Shown here: positions 11,757-23,381 of the stretch, piece by piece
Layout of the letters: each line of letters opens with the position of its first letter
Numbering within the stretch: the first letter of the stretch is position 1
Assembly: GCA_026120185.1 (NCBI GenBank)
Contig: JANUWF010001614.1
Coordinates: forward strand, 3,025,501 to 3,089,500
Direction of reading: 5' to 3'
Origin: Voacanga thouarsii
Lineage: Eukaryota; Streptophyta; Magnoliopsida; Gentianales; Apocynaceae
Length of the DNA stretch: 64,000 nucleotides
Made by a program: the position numbers and the translations under genes
Notes under the pieces: generated by a model
The model's database searches: none
The model's input: only the letters and a program-made list of their open reading frames with translations
What the model was told of the DNA's origin: nothing

Positions 11757-14037
11757 TTCTCTACTTCTTACAAAAATTTCGTCATCGAAATTGGGTTATA
11801 CCTGGAAAAATTCTGGATACTTTTTCAACATCTTTGCTTCCGTTTCCCAAGTTGTATCTTGCACTGGATGATGATTCCACAACACTTTTACAAGTAGAAT
11901 TTTCTTATTTTGCAGCTCTTTTTTATCATACTCCAAGATCCTTAATAGGCTTTTCCTCGTACTTCAAGTTTGGAGCCGTCTCAATTGGCTATTCGTTCAA
12001 AAATATGGGTAGGATCAATTACATACTTCCGAAGTTGGGAGACATGAAATATGTCATAATATCTTGAAGTTCTATTGGTAGCTCCAATTGATAAGTTACC
12101 TTCCCAATCCTCTCGACAATAGGGAATAGTCCAACATACATGGGTGATAACTTCTTCTCTTGTCTTTTGATTCCTAATTGTCACTGTGGAGTCAACTTCA
12201 AGAATATACGATCTCCTTCAACAAATTCCAAATCTCTCCTAAGTCAATTCATATAACTTTTTTTTTTTTTTTGTCTACTCTGAGCTGCCTCTAATTTGCT
12301 TTTGATCATTTCCATAGCCTGTTAAATTTGAATTTTTGTTTTTTAAGATTGAAGGCATCCTGTTCACCTATTCTCCATCCTAAACTTTCCCAATACAACA
12401 GGGACTGCCATTTTCTTCTATATAGAGCTTCAAATGGAGCCATTCCAATTGTTGATTGATAACTATTGTTGTATGCAAATTCTGCATGTGCTAAATTATC
12501 AATCCACTTAGTTCCAAGATCCAAAGTGCAAGCCCACAACATGTCTTCCAAAACTCTATTCATTCATTCAGTCTGTCCATCCGTTTGTGAGTGTGTTGCT
12601 ATGCTGTACTTTAATGTTTTCCCATACCTCCACTACAGTTTAGTCCAAAACTTTGAGGTAAATCTAGGATCTTGATCTGACACAATACTAGAGGGTACTC
12701 ACGTAGTCTGATTACTTTCTCCATATAGATTTCACTTAAATTCTCGAGAGAATCCCGTTAGTTGATGGGGATGAAATGAGTGGATTTAGTTAGTCGATCC
12801 ACTATCACCTATATAGCATCTTGCTATCTTACTGCTATGGGTAATCCTGTAATGAAATCCATAGTAATTTCAATCCATTTTCACAATGGAGAAGGTAATG
12901 GCTATAATAACCCTCCAGGCTGTTACTTATCGGCTTTCACTTGTTGACAAATTAAATATCGAGTTACAAAGTTTGAAATATCCTTCTTCATACCAATCCA
13001 CCAATCATGCCGTTTCAAGTCCTAATACATCTTTACGGCTCCTAGATGGATGGTATACTTATTCCGATGTACCTCCGTTAAAACATCTTGTCTCATCGCA
13101 GATTGTTTCGGAATAAAATACTGACCCCGATAATAAATAATCCTATTATTGTCCCTTTGGAACTCATCTCCTCCTTTATTCGCCTCTTTTTGTACCAACT
13201 TTTGCAACTCTTCATCTTTATCTTGTTCTCCCTTCAACTGTTGTAAGAAAGCAGGTTGAGTGGAGATATTACTCATCCTTATTTCTCTGTCTACCGCGAT
13301 TGCTTCTAGTTCTGGAATTCATAACATCCAAAGAGCTGATAAATTTGCCTCCCTACTAAGGGCATCTGCTACTGTATTTACTTTTCCAAGATGATATTTA
13401 ATTGGACATTAAAATTCTTCCAAATTTCCATCCACCGATGTTGCTTTATGTTCAAATCTTTCTAAGTAAAACATCTTTTATGATAGGTGAAGACTTCAAA
13501 CTCAGACCCATACAAATAATGCCTCCACTTCTTAAAGGCAAACACAATAGCGGCTAACTCCATATCATATGTAGGGTACTTTCCTCAGAGGGTTTCAATT
13601 TCCTGGAGGTATAAGCTATAACCTCTCTCTCTTACATTAATTCTCCTCCCAATCCTTCTATTGACGCATCTATGTTCACCTCATAAGGTTTCTCCATCAT
13701 TGGCAATACCAAAATAGGAGCAAAACTTAACCTTCTCTTTAGCTCTTGGAAATTTCTGTCACACTTCTCGGTTCAAATATAAAGAACTTTCTTTTGGGTG
13801 AGTCGAGTTAAAGGTGAAGTTATGTTAGAAAATCTCTCGATAAATCTCTGATAATATCCTGCTAATCCCAGAAAACTTTGTATTTCAATTTTGAGTCTCG
13901 GGACGTTTTCAATTAGTCACCACTTCAACTTTTGCAAAATCTATTGTAATCCCGTCTTGGGATATCACATGTCCTAAGAATGCTACTTCTTGTAGCCAAA
14001 ACTCACACTTACTGAATTTTACATATAATTTGGCTAC
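11757..14037 (-). pseudogene. Element D pol relic: RT end, RNase H, integrase, chromodomain
   Basis: On the minus strand, in order: the end of RT ('[20 protein letters not shown]', about 13960-14035), an RNase H-like part ('[11 protein letters not shown]', '[19 protein letters not shown]', about 13530-13620), the integrase N-terminal region (13022-13276), the integrase core with 'HSQTDGQTE' (about 12560-12600, keeping the third acidic residue) and 'EFAYNNSYQSTIGMAPFEAL' (12306-12563), the C-terminal 'DIFHVSQLRKYV' (about 12000), and a chromodomain with 'KEEKPIKDL', 'LLVKVLW' and 'TTWETEAKMLKKYPEFF' (11760-11960). Many stops and frame changes are present. The chromodomain would direct integration into heterochromatin. 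The purine-rich tract just before the 3' LTR is worn. Confidence 0.85.
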
Positions 14038-14549
14038 CAATCACAAAATGCCACACGTCCAATTTTTTTTGACTACATTTTTTAATTTTTTTTTCAGAAA
14101 TGACCAAAATTAGGTCTGAAATGGAAAAATATTTTACTTTACCATTCAACTCCAAAAATTCCACTGAATCCATTGGTAATACTTAAATTCTTCAATTCCT
14201 TCTCAATTTGGCCCAATTCGCTATCAAAGTCACGGGCGCGGTCAAAATGAAGAAATGCCCCCGATATCCTGAATAAGATAATTCACACCAAAACGTGTGT
14301 TTCATCGTACTGATCAATTTCTCTTCTCAACATACCCTCAAATACTTATTTTATTAACAATAGTAGCCTTCTGAAGATTTAGGGTACGGGTAGAACAAAT
14401 TCAATAATTACATCCAGATCCCGACAAAATATTATTATACCAAAATATTCGTCTTATTACATCGATCATCTTTCGTTCTGGTTATGGATATAAATTCTCA
14501 TCCTATTACAAATAGTGGCCAATCAAAGGTAAAAGTGCGCGGTATTACA
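14038..14549 (-). repeat. 5' LTR remnant of element D
   Basis: It matches 11240-11756 closely and keeps the outer end TGTAATACC(G)C at 14549, next to the TSD copy. The break into pol falls at a short shared stretch around 'caatcacaaaatg', consistent with microhomology-guided deletion. Confidence 0.88.
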
Positions 14550-15798
14550 TCTTGAAGTCTAACTTTTATCATATCTTATTTTAAGTTCAAATTAATTTTT
14601 TAAAAAAATATGATAAGTTCCTGCCAATATCTTAATAATTTAACTAATTAATTTACCGAGTTAGATTCTTATAATCTGGACATATTTTTAAATTCATTGT
14701 ATTTGGTCATTTTTCTAGGTTCGATGTACCTAGACATATTTCCAAATACATCGAACCTAGTCACCAGAAAAATAACCTAACATGTTTGCTTAATGTGTGA
14801 CCTTGTAAGTTCATTTAACACTGGTAGTGTGTCCAAATCACATTTAAATGGGCCAAAAGTTATAAGTGGTTTCTAACAAAACATTATAACTATCTATGTC
14901 AAATGAAGATTAATGATCTCTTTGAACTAAACCATAACGTTATATTTAGTCCTTTTATCACACGATATCCAAATTAAGCACAACATACGGAGCATGTCAT
15001 CCTTATTAAGCTTAATCAACTATTTCTTGATCTCAAATGATATCAATACCTCAAATTGATATATTTGAGTATGACCATGCATTTTAACAGTCTAACTTAT
15101 CAAGGGGCTTATGGATATCTCTCCCAAGAATGAGAGGGACAAATTCCTTCATTATCAATCATATTCCTCTCCCTGGTTTATTCAATATCCGACAGTAGTC
15201 TAATTTTATTATCTGGTTAAAGACAACTTTAGACAATGTCAAGATACAAAATTTATCAAGTAGGAAACTATGATGAATTCAAGTCGAAGGACTTCTAAAA
15301 TGGCTAGAAAGTACATATGACATGTCCCATGAAGTACTTTCACAATGGGTCATGTCCAATACAATGTTCTCTAATATTTATTTATGATTTAACTTGATAT
15401 CCCATATATCCATGACCAATAAGACATAGCCATTAAGTCACAAACATACTAGTTTTAATTTATTATTGTTCCAATAAAAATAATCGATCAGGGACAATTT
15501 AAGAATAGTTATTCTATTTGTTATAGGGTTTAACTATCAAGTTACGTACTGGATGACCATAAAACTAACCACACTATTCGTGGAAAGAAATGCCTCATAT
15601 TATTACAAAATATATAATGACAATAGTATAAGTAAAAATTATTTTAGGGCATATCCCCAACAAAAACAACCCCAAAATGACTATTCTAGAAAAGAAAGCC
15701 AATTAGGTCATAACCAAAAAGCTAAATTTACAACTCTATATACAAACAAAATGGATTGAATTAATAAAACTTAAGTATTTTTAGAATATTAACAACCG

Positions 15799-15816
15799 AT
15801 CTCCGGTAATGGAGCC
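15799..15816 (-). promoter_or_regulatory. Primer binding site of element H (tRNA-Asp-like)
   Basis: The minus strand reads TGGCTCCATTACCGGAG, six bases after the LTR end. Athila/Tat elements typically have TGGCGCCGTTGCCGGGG here. The changes are all transitions or CpG losses, in line with an old methylated copy. Confidence 0.7.
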
Positions 15817-15823
15817 AAAAACT

Positions 15824-17502
15824 TGTTGTGTTGTGTTCATGCACTGTGTATCCACCATGAATCTATAAAAAAATAAGCCCAAACTCAATCAAGTTTTAAA
15901 AATAAAATATTAATTTACTCACATACTCACACACAATTGGGCAAGTATACCTATTATGTAGTATAAAGTCTAGTTAGTAAGTATTGAAGATCCTCAGGAA
16001 CTGGGTCAATTACTCCTACTTTCACTTGAATTCTATTGTTTAATCAATCAAAATAGGGATTAAGCTAATTAATTATTAATTACGCAAGAGTACCACACAA
16101 ATTTATCAACTCAAACTACAAGTCAAAGAACAAAAGATCACAAGGAAGATTTAAGCGAAGGAAGGAGATTAGCCATGCAATTAAATAAGAATTACCCTAA
16201 GATTACTCAAATAATGGACATCACTTAATCAACTGATAGCAATTCCAAGCATTGGCAAAATTTCCAAAATAAGGTAAAACTTACTCTCTTCCGAGTAATG
16301 AATTCACTACCCTAGGATCCAATCCATGGACATCTCTATCTAACAAATTAAACTCAAGGATGTAAAGTAATCAAGGAAATCTCAATAGACTAAAAATCCC
16401 TAGAACCCCAATCTCTAGGTGATCCCAAATCTTCATCTACCACAAAGTTCTCAATCCCCCAAATCCTTTCTAAATTTCATCAAGGGATAGACAAACCTAT
16501 TAGATTAACATCAAAGGGAACCTATCTCATACATCCTTTCTCGAGTTCAATACAAGAGAATTTCCTAAATCAATTAAATTGAATGAATCAAACACAAGTG
16601 GTAGCTTACTCAAAATAGGCATCAATTAACCAAATAATTCTCTAATACAAGAGTAAAATTTGGTACAACCCTTTAATTACAATTCAATCTAATCAAATTT
16701 AACAACCCCAATTCAAATCACAAAGAAAGGTAAAAGGAAACTCATAGACAAAATCTTTTTTCTACTTTGCAAGCTTGAATTGGGGCTGCTCCTTCTTTCT
16801 CAATTCTTCCTTGATCTTCTCTTCTTATCTCTTTCTTGTGCTTTCCAAGGATTCTCTAATAAAATTTGTGGGTGGCTCTTCCTTTGTTCTCCTTGTAATA
16901 AGCTATTTATAGTTTTTCCAATGAAAAGTCCTCAATATGTTGAATAGAGCACAATCTTCAATATTGCATGGTGCCGTAGGTGTAGATAAGCACAACGCCA
17001 TGCATGCCTTGATTCTCTAATTTTCATGTAAAATGACATCGCAGTGCTTATTGTTGTCATGTGTTGGATTGCTGCATGATGGCATGAAGGTCACTAGGCA
17101 CAGCGCCGTGGAGCTCCTGAGGTTCGGCATCTTCTGAATTTTGATAACACACGACGATGTTTATGCTAACCTTCACGACACCGTAAATTCCTAGAAGATC
17201 AATCCCTAAATTTCAGCTGGTACATATTGGCGTGTATATCAATACTGACAGTGCTGTGCATCCCCTGTATAGCTCTTTTTCAGTGTTTTCTCTTTGAATT
17301 CTCTTCTAACTTTAATTCTTTTAATCTACAACAAATAAGGAGAAAATGGAAGGGATATTAGCCATCTATAATGAAAATTAAAGAATTTAAGCTCAAATTC
17401 TGTGTAAAATATGCATGAAATAATCAAGTATCAATTGTAGATTTCCCATATAAGATTTCATATCTTACTCTAGTGTGTGAAACTGTGAAACTAAATCCAA
17501 CA
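15824..17502 (-). repeat. 5' LTR of element H
   Basis: The minus strand runs from TGTTGGATTTAG at 17502 to AACACAACA at 15824 (1679 bp), with 5-bp inverted ends TGTTG/CAACA. It lies just upstream of the primer site and has a TATA box at 16903-16912. The 'gcaagtatacc...gtagtataaagtc' part near 15945-15980 resembles the R/U5 parts of Athila-like LTRs. The second LTR of H is not in the window, so the outer boundary rests on the TG/CA ends alone. Confidence 0.6.
16903..16912 (-). promoter_or_regulatory. TATA box of the H LTR
   Basis: The minus strand reads CTATAAATAG about 600 bp into the LTR, followed by a transcript side with CT/GA-rich sequence. The position is normal for an LTR promoter. Confidence 0.5.
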
Positions 17503-18575
17503 ACTACAAGAAATCTAACATGATCTTCACATATAAATAAGGCTTATCCATGCTTTATTCTAACACTGGGTGATCCAAATTTTAAGATATCGAACCCCAA
17601 GAAGAAGTGAATTAGTAGCAAATCATGAAAGAATATGCATTTAGTGACAATAGTCATTTCTCATTTCCTTTTTTCCGAGTCCAAATGTGTTACTTTTTCT
17701 ATATCAATCTAAACTTATTGATACCCAAGTCATGACCTTCACAAAAAGATAAAAATACAGAATCAAACAATTGCTCGGATGTAGACAAGTGACACCACAT
17801 TCAAGTAGTCTATTAATTTAACTAAAGACTTGTAAATTATTAAGATTTCTTTTTCACAAAAATCTTTTACATTCACAGCTTCCATCGTTCCCATAGCTTC
17901 TTACTTAATGTTTAGGTCGAAATTTTCCAACCAAAGACTTTGCTAACGAAAAGAGCAGAGAATGGTGAAATATGGTCTTTCTCTAAAAAGAAAAGAACTT
18001 CATAAATCAATAGGACAAAAAGCAGGTTTGCTTTATAGATTTAGTTTTTAACTTTAACATTGAAACTAACATTGAACCAAAAGAGAATTACACTAACATC
18101 TTCAAATGTTTGACAATGAAGACAAAAAAAATATGTTTCTATATTTAAAAGAAATGATACCAATTAATTAAGGAAATTACTAGCATTGGATATTACATTA
18201 TTAATGCTAAAAATCCTAAAGCAGGTTTACATTATGGATTTGGTTTTGGACTTTAACGTTGAAACCAACATTGGAGCAAAAGAGAATTAATCTAACATCT
18301 TCAAATGGTTGATAATGAAGACAAAAAATATGTTTTTGTATTTAAAAGAAATGAGACTGATTAATTAAGGAAATTTCTAGCATTAGTGTTTTTAGATCTT
18401 ACATTATTAATGCCGAAAATCCTAAAGGCATATAGTGATTAAGTTCTTTTCAGCCAGTGTTATGTCACCTGTCATGGAGATTTTATAGTTCTTTTTTACC
18501 ATTTCCTTTCACTAATTAATTTTTTTGCCTGTATAGCTCTTTATTTTTCCCCATTTTTATTTTTTAATGTTTAGA
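17503..18575. other. Unassigned AT-rich DNA with a tandem duplication
   Basis: I see no coding frame, LTR end or domain here. The notable content is the 199-bp tandem duplication at 18021-18425. It lies between the outer end of H and the broken end of the E LTR and may be older host DNA or a worn element. Confidence 0.5.
18021..18425. repeat. Two-copy tandem repeat, 199-bp period
   Basis: Unit 1 starts 'agcaggtttgctttatag' at 18021; unit 2 starts 'agcaggtttacattatgg' at 18220. Both run through 'acatcttcaaatg', 'tttaaaagaaatga' and 'ttaattaaggaaatt' to 'aaaatcctaaag'. The copies differ by scattered substitutions and a small insertion in the second. Confidence 0.92.
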
Positions 18576-19923
18576 GTGCTGTGCATTTGGGAATTTGGCC
18601 TGCTAAAGAGGGGCGGCGGCTGGAATTTTTGGGTAGTAGAGTGTGTTTAGGGTTTGATTGAGGGCTGGTTTGATGAAGGAATAGGTTAGGGTTTGGTGTT
18701 TTAGTGTTTAGGAGAAGGTGATCTTGTTTCGGACTCTTGATCACAAGAAGAAAAAGATGACGGCTTTTGTCTCTATTACTTTGGCTGAATTCCAGTAAGG
18801 TTTAAGAGTGGTTTATGTTTGGTTTTTGGGTTGCTAATATGGCTGAGAATAAGAGAGAAAAGAAGGAGAAAGTTGGTTGGTTTTTCAGCTCTAGTCTTGG
18901 GAAAAATTGAGAGGTGAATAATGAAGTCTTGTGCTGTTGTTTTTGCCTAAAACAAGAGAGAATTCTGAGAGTAATGAAGGCTGGAATTTTTGTGTGGTGT
19001 GTGCTCAAGGTGGCCAAAATTAGGGTGAAAGGAAATGGGAAAATTTGGTTATTTGCTTAGCTTAAAAGAACTTTGATTGGTTAAAATTACTTAGGGTAGA
19101 TTCCCCCTATATTTTGGAGAGTTGGAGAGCAACTACATTACCTATCAAGGTGGTGGCTAGGGTTTTCAATTCCAAAAATTTTCAGCAAGGAAAATAGGGT
19201 ATTAGTCCAAGGAATAATTTAGTTAATGTCCTAATTTATTTTAGCAAAAATAATTAATTAGGAAATAATTATTTTTAGTGGAAAAATCTAGTTTCCAGAA
19301 TCAAAGCTTTTATCTTTTTGTTTCCATAATAAATCCCTTAAATAAGATCTTTTAGGGAATTCTAGATGTTGGAATATTTACTTCCTAAAAGATTAGAATA
19401 AAATATTAACTAAAGAATATTAGGAATTTAATTTACCATAATTCATTTTTAGCAATCCCAAAATAATCACATCCCTAGATTTTAGGGGTTGAGAAAACCG
19501 AGTGGCTACTAGCCTAGGGGTTTCAGCCAAGAGGGGATGAATTAGGGGAAAAAGAATTTAATTAGAAATAAGAAGGAAAATGTTTGCAAGAATTGGGATT
19601 TGAACTCAAGTCACCAAAGAATACACACCAAACTCTAACCATTTGTCCACAATAACTCTTGTGATAATATTCATCAAATAAATTCCCATAAATCTAATTC
19701 AACTCACGTTATTCTTCTTCCATTAAATTCTACTCTACAAGAACAAAAACTCTATCACCTCATATAACACAACTATGCCTAAATAAATAACTCAATGGAG
19801 CATCAAACACATAAATCACATAGGCTTCACAAAATAATTCAACTTTATCAAATGAAATATAATAGGCTATATTATGCATGACTTTCCCCAAAAACTAATG
19901 GTGGTTCAAAATGGGGTATTTCA
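18576..19923 (-). repeat. 3' LTR of gypsy element E, truncated
   Basis: The minus strand starts TGAAATACCCCATTTTG at 19923, directly after a purine tract. About 310 bp in it has the same tRNA-like segment as the G LTRs, at a similar distance. Similarity to a plausible LTR fades near 18576, and no matching end (GTGTTACA type) was found, so the distal part is lost. The lower boundary is approximate. Confidence 0.6.
19592..19650 (-). other. tRNA-like segment in the E LTR
   Basis: The minus strand reads 'ggacaaatggttagag' followed about 24 bases later by 'gacttgagttcaaatccca'. These resemble a tRNA D arm and T arm. The segment is homologous to 220-277 and 56722-56784. Confidence 0.45.
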
Positions 19924-19938
19924 TCCTCTCCCCCTTAA
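19924..19938 (-). promoter_or_regulatory. Polypurine tract of element E
   Basis: The minus strand reads TTAAGGGGGAGAGGA immediately before the LTR start TGAAATACC. This is the plus-strand primer for reverse transcription and fixes the 3' LTR boundary and the strand. Confidence 0.8.
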
Positions 19939-21153
19939 GAGAATTTCATCCCGAAATTCAGAGCGTTATACTTTTAGAGCAAGTTTGGATATTTCTTCTT
20001 TATCCAATTTTTAGTTTCTCATGTGGCATCCTGAGTACCATGATGATCCCACAAAATCTTCACCATAGGTATCTGTTTACTAATCAACCTTGACACTTCG
20101 ATCCAAAACCTTAATCGGTTTCTCAACGTAGCTCAAATCAGGCTATAGAATTAATGGCTCCTTGTTCAATACATGCACTGGGTTAGGGTTGTATTTCTTC
20201 AACTGAGATACAAGGAATACATCATAAATTCTTGCCAATCCTTGTGGCAACTCCAATCGATATGCTACAGGTCCAATCTTCGTGATTATTGGAAATGGTC
20301 CTAAATATCTAGGACTCAACTTCCCGCCTTTGGGAAGTTTCAGAATCCCCTTGCTAGGCATTATCTTCAGAAAGGTCTGATCTTCTGCTTGAAACTCCAA
20401 TTCTCTTCTTCTGTTGTCTGCATAACTCTTCTATTGGTTTTTCGTAGCGTTCAGTCTTTTCTTTATCATTTTTACTTTATCTGCCATCTCCTCAAGGTTT
20501 ACCTCTCCAGATTTGTTGATTTGCCCATCCTTAGTCCAACCCCAGTACAACGGTACTTGACATTTCTATCCATATAATGCTTCATAGGGTGCTATCCCAA
20601 TCGATGCTTGATGACTGTTGTTGTATGCTAACTCAGTATAATCTAACCAATTATTTCTAAAATCCAACACACAAGCCCTAAGGATATTCTCTAATATCTG
20701 GATAACTCTTTTGGACTGTTCATCAGTCTGCAGATGAGCAGAAGTGCTGAGCTTCAGAGTTGTCTCCATTAACTCTTGAAACTTGGTCCAAAACCTTGAA
20801 GTAAATTTGGGATCCCTATCAGATATGATATTCGATGGTACACCATACAATCTAACCACTTCTCGAATGTAAGTGGTAGCCAGCTTCTCCATAGAATCCT
20901 TAACATTTACCGAAATAAAATGAGTAGTCTTGGTCAATCTATCAACCACAACCCAAACAGTATCCTTCAAAGTTTTCGACATCGGTAGTCTGGTAACAAA
21001 ATCCATTGTCACCTTCTGCTACTTTCACTCGGGAATAGGCAACGGTTTTAGTAACCTAGCTACTTTCTTGTGCTTCACCTTTACTTTCTACCAAGTTAGA
21101 CAAGTAGAGATGTATTGTTCCACATCTCTTTTTATCCCCAGCCACCAGTAGGT
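19939..21153 (-). pseudogene. Element E pol relic: integrase and chromodomain
   Basis: On the minus strand the integrase N-terminal part (21013-21153) leads into the core at 20566-21012. The core has 'MDFVTRLP', 'SDRDPKFTSRFW' and 'TDEQSKRVIQ'. The first two carry the catalytic aspartates; in the third, the expected catalytic glutamate of GQSER is lysine, so the enzyme is dead. The C-terminal part at 20143-20400 has '[12 protein letters not shown]' and '[20 protein letters not shown]'. Beyond a stop, 19950-20140 encodes 'YVEKPIKVLDR', 'PMVKILWDHH' and 'DATWETK', a chromodomain. RT and everything upstream were lost beyond the F and A insertions. The lineage is chromovirus, related to G. Confidence 0.86.
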
Positions 21154-23381
21154 TGTTAGGATTTCAGAAATATTATAACACTTATAGCAGTGGAAAAACA
21201 GAAATCCTAGCCCAAGATTACATGCATATGGTTTAAACAGGTAAAAGAAAAACGTAGGTTTTACCTCTGTTATTCAAAACATTCTCTTTGTGTGTGAATG
21301 ACTGAGGCACTATCCAGATACACTCGTTCCAAAACCTGTTAGTGTTATGCCCTAGAAGCAATCACTTGTACATTGTATATGACACATTTTATTTTAATAA
21401 AAGGCATTATTTATCTCATAGTTTCTTTTGTTTACTTTTGTGTAAAATTACTGTTAGATAAAGTCCTTAGTACAACACTGCGTTAAGAAAATCACGATAG
21501 AGATCATGATATGAGATTCCTACTACAATGTATGGTGTTAGTACTTAAATAGTCCCTAATCGTAGTATTAATGAGATAGGACATCATTAATGCGTGAAGA
21601 CTAGCATGTGTTAGACTTCTTGATTTGATCAGGCAGTGGTTCTCATATCCGAGAGTATTGAGATACTCAAAGTTGACACATGGATGCTTGTTAATGGAAC
21701 AAGTTCATTAGATGACCTAGCTTTGAGATAATCACATGGATAACTATTTAGTGACAGTGATATAATCTCAATATAGCAAACGTGCAAGTATCCTTAGACT
21801 TGAGATCTCCAAGGTACTTTGTTTGCTGAGCTTTGTGCATTGATTCCAATCTTTGGAGCCAGATCGAGGGCCACCTATAGGATGGATATTTGGTACATTG
21901 TGAGGTAAACGAAAGTAGCTGAGAGGGTCAATAAAAGATTCACCACACCTAATAGTAGGGGTGACTATCTCACGGCCACTTGTAGAAATTACTGCTCGAG
22001 AAGTCTTAGCTAAGGCAATTGTCTATTGGAAACAGTTCCAATTGATACACATCTAGAGTAGTAGGTTCCTGGTACAAGTACTATTATATTCGGGCCAAAA
22101 TATATTCTGGAAGGAGTTATCACTGATTTCGTACTCCAAACTGAATGAGATATTATATGGCGAAAGGAGTTAATTGCACTGTAGTTTATTTTTGAAGGGT
22201 TCATGTCAAGCTATTTAACTTTCTGGACTCTTGGGTAGTCATGATGTGTTGCTAGATACCGCTCATAATATGAGAATATGGGTTTATTAATTGATGAATT
22301 AATAAACCAATCCTTATTAGAATTGATATGATTAATTCTAATTAACTATGGATTATTAATCTCAAAGACGTTTGGATTAATTCATATTCACTACCAATTG
22401 ACTGAGAAACCTAATAGGTCACACATAATAGAGGATTATATACTCAAGATATTATTTGATAACATAGTGGGGTTAATTGTGAGAAAGAAAAGTTGTTGTG
22501 GCCAAATTATAATTAGTTATAATTTATGGTCCAAATTGTAATTGTGAGAACTTGATGTTTCCAATTACAATCAGGGAATTCTAACTGTTTTAGAATTTTG
22601 TGATGGAGGATTTTTTTAAGCAAGATTTTTCGTGTGATATAGAGATACACTCGAAACCCTAGCTGTTGGTGTAAGACACGAAAATCTCCAAAACTCTCAT
22701 CTCTCTCTCTGACGTTGCTTTCTGGAAAAACAAGAAGAACACCAAAAACCCTAGCCGCCATTGTTTTTCTGCTAGCACAAGAAATTTTGGTGCTTGAGTG
22801 GATCCTCTATGTGGATTTCTATTAGAGATAAACACACACTGTGATTATAGTGGTTGGACGTTCAACTCTCGTAGTGTTTAATCTAGAGGATTGCTGGATC
22901 GCACCTCAACTTGAAGAAGGAAAATTTTATTTTCCACACGATCAAAGAAAGGCAAAAAGTTGTTACCTTTGTTCTCTTTATGTCTTGTTTTCCACACCTA
23001 TGTGGGTCTTAGGATGGTATCTTGTTTTAATATTCTGCTGTGCCACATATGATATGCGTGAAATACCCAACAAAACCAGTCTACATCGGCGTCCAAGACG
23101 AGCCACTCCAATCTCAGTATGAGGTTGGCTTTGACAATATCCATACGAAGGACTTAAGAAAATCAAAACAAGTCTCTGCTAGAAGACTCTCTTGATGGCT
23201 AGGGTTTGTTTTTGAGTACAAAAGAGAAACAAGAGAGAGAAGAAAGCTGTGTTCTAAAAAAAACTGAGAGAATTTTCTCTATTAAAATCTGGGAGATCAA
23301 CCTCCACGGCGTCATTTCTAGAAAAACACTCAGAGAAACTGTGTCTCTGTGAAATCTAATCCATTTAGAATTCATAAATTG
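21154..23381 (-). mobile_element. LTR F, copia-type fragment, split by solo LTR C1 and cut by element A
   Basis: The plus strand starts 'tgttaggatttcag' at 21154, directly after E integrase sequence. Removing C1 leaves 21154-21336 plus 23073-23381, about 0.49 kb. The break at C1 is proven by its TSD. The other end is lost at the start of the A LTR (23382). The CT-rich and AG-rich sequence near 23220-23330 could be LTR leader. I cannot name the family. Confidence 0.5.
21337..23072 (+). mobile_element. Solo LTR C1 (copia type), TSD AAACC
   Basis: A 1736-bp LTR runs from 'tgttagtgttatgccc' to 'aaatacccaaca', with perfect AAACC flanks at 21332-21336 and 23073-23077. A second copy in inverse orientation is C2 (37952-39696). 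The opening with an AATAAAAG signal within about 70 bp parallels the start of LTR B, whose strand is known from its genes, so plus orientation is inferred. The short frames inside show no domain. Confidence 0.92.

Larger units (their letters stand above)
7702..14549 (-). mobile_element. Element D: gypsy chromovirus, internally deleted, TSD TCTTG
   Basis: The element is flanked by a perfect TCTTG duplication (7697-7701 and 14550-14554). On the minus strand it has a 5' LTR remnant (14038-14549), a pol fragment from the end of RT to the chromodomain (11757-14037) and a full 4.06-kb 3' LTR (7702-11756). Most of the 5' LTR, the primer site, gag, protease and most of RT are missing. Intact outer ends with an internal gap show that the deletion followed insertion. 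Long LTRs opening TGTAATACC and ending GTGTTACA, plus the chromodomain, fit the Tekay/Del type of chromovirus. Confidence 0.88.
7349..15662 (-). mobile_element. Solo LTR I (copia type, minus orientation), split by gypsy element D
   Basis: Removing D leaves 7349-7701 plus 14555-15662, about 1.46 kb. The plus strand begins 'tgttaggtttcg' and ends 'atatccccaaca', so the minus strand reads TGTTGGGGATATGCCC...CA. That opening resembles those of LTRs B and C, which fixes the orientation. Flanks are AAAAT (7344-7348) and AAAAC (15663-15667), a TSD with one difference. No coding region was seen. It lies inside the leader of H. Confidence 0.72.
5565..17502 (-). mobile_element. Element H: Athila-like gypsy remnant, minus strand, host of nested elements I and D
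   Basis: Read on the minus strand the order is 5' LTR (15824-17502), primer site (15799-15816), leader, gag C-terminal part and protease (5972-7140). The copia solo LTR I lies between leader and gag, with gypsy D inside I. Reverse transcriptase, integrase and the 3' LTR are absent: the element stops at 5565 against the left G LTR. The protease sequence type and a primer site like that of Athila/Tat elements (tRNA-Asp type) support the lineage. Only about 0.9 kb of H lies between primer site and protease, so most of gag is also gone. Confidence 0.7.

Noticed and set aside
21154..21336. Continuation of E integrase or RT
   Set aside because: Coding similarity stops at 21153 and a TG-starting LTR-like sequence begins; no RT motif was found on either strand up to C1.
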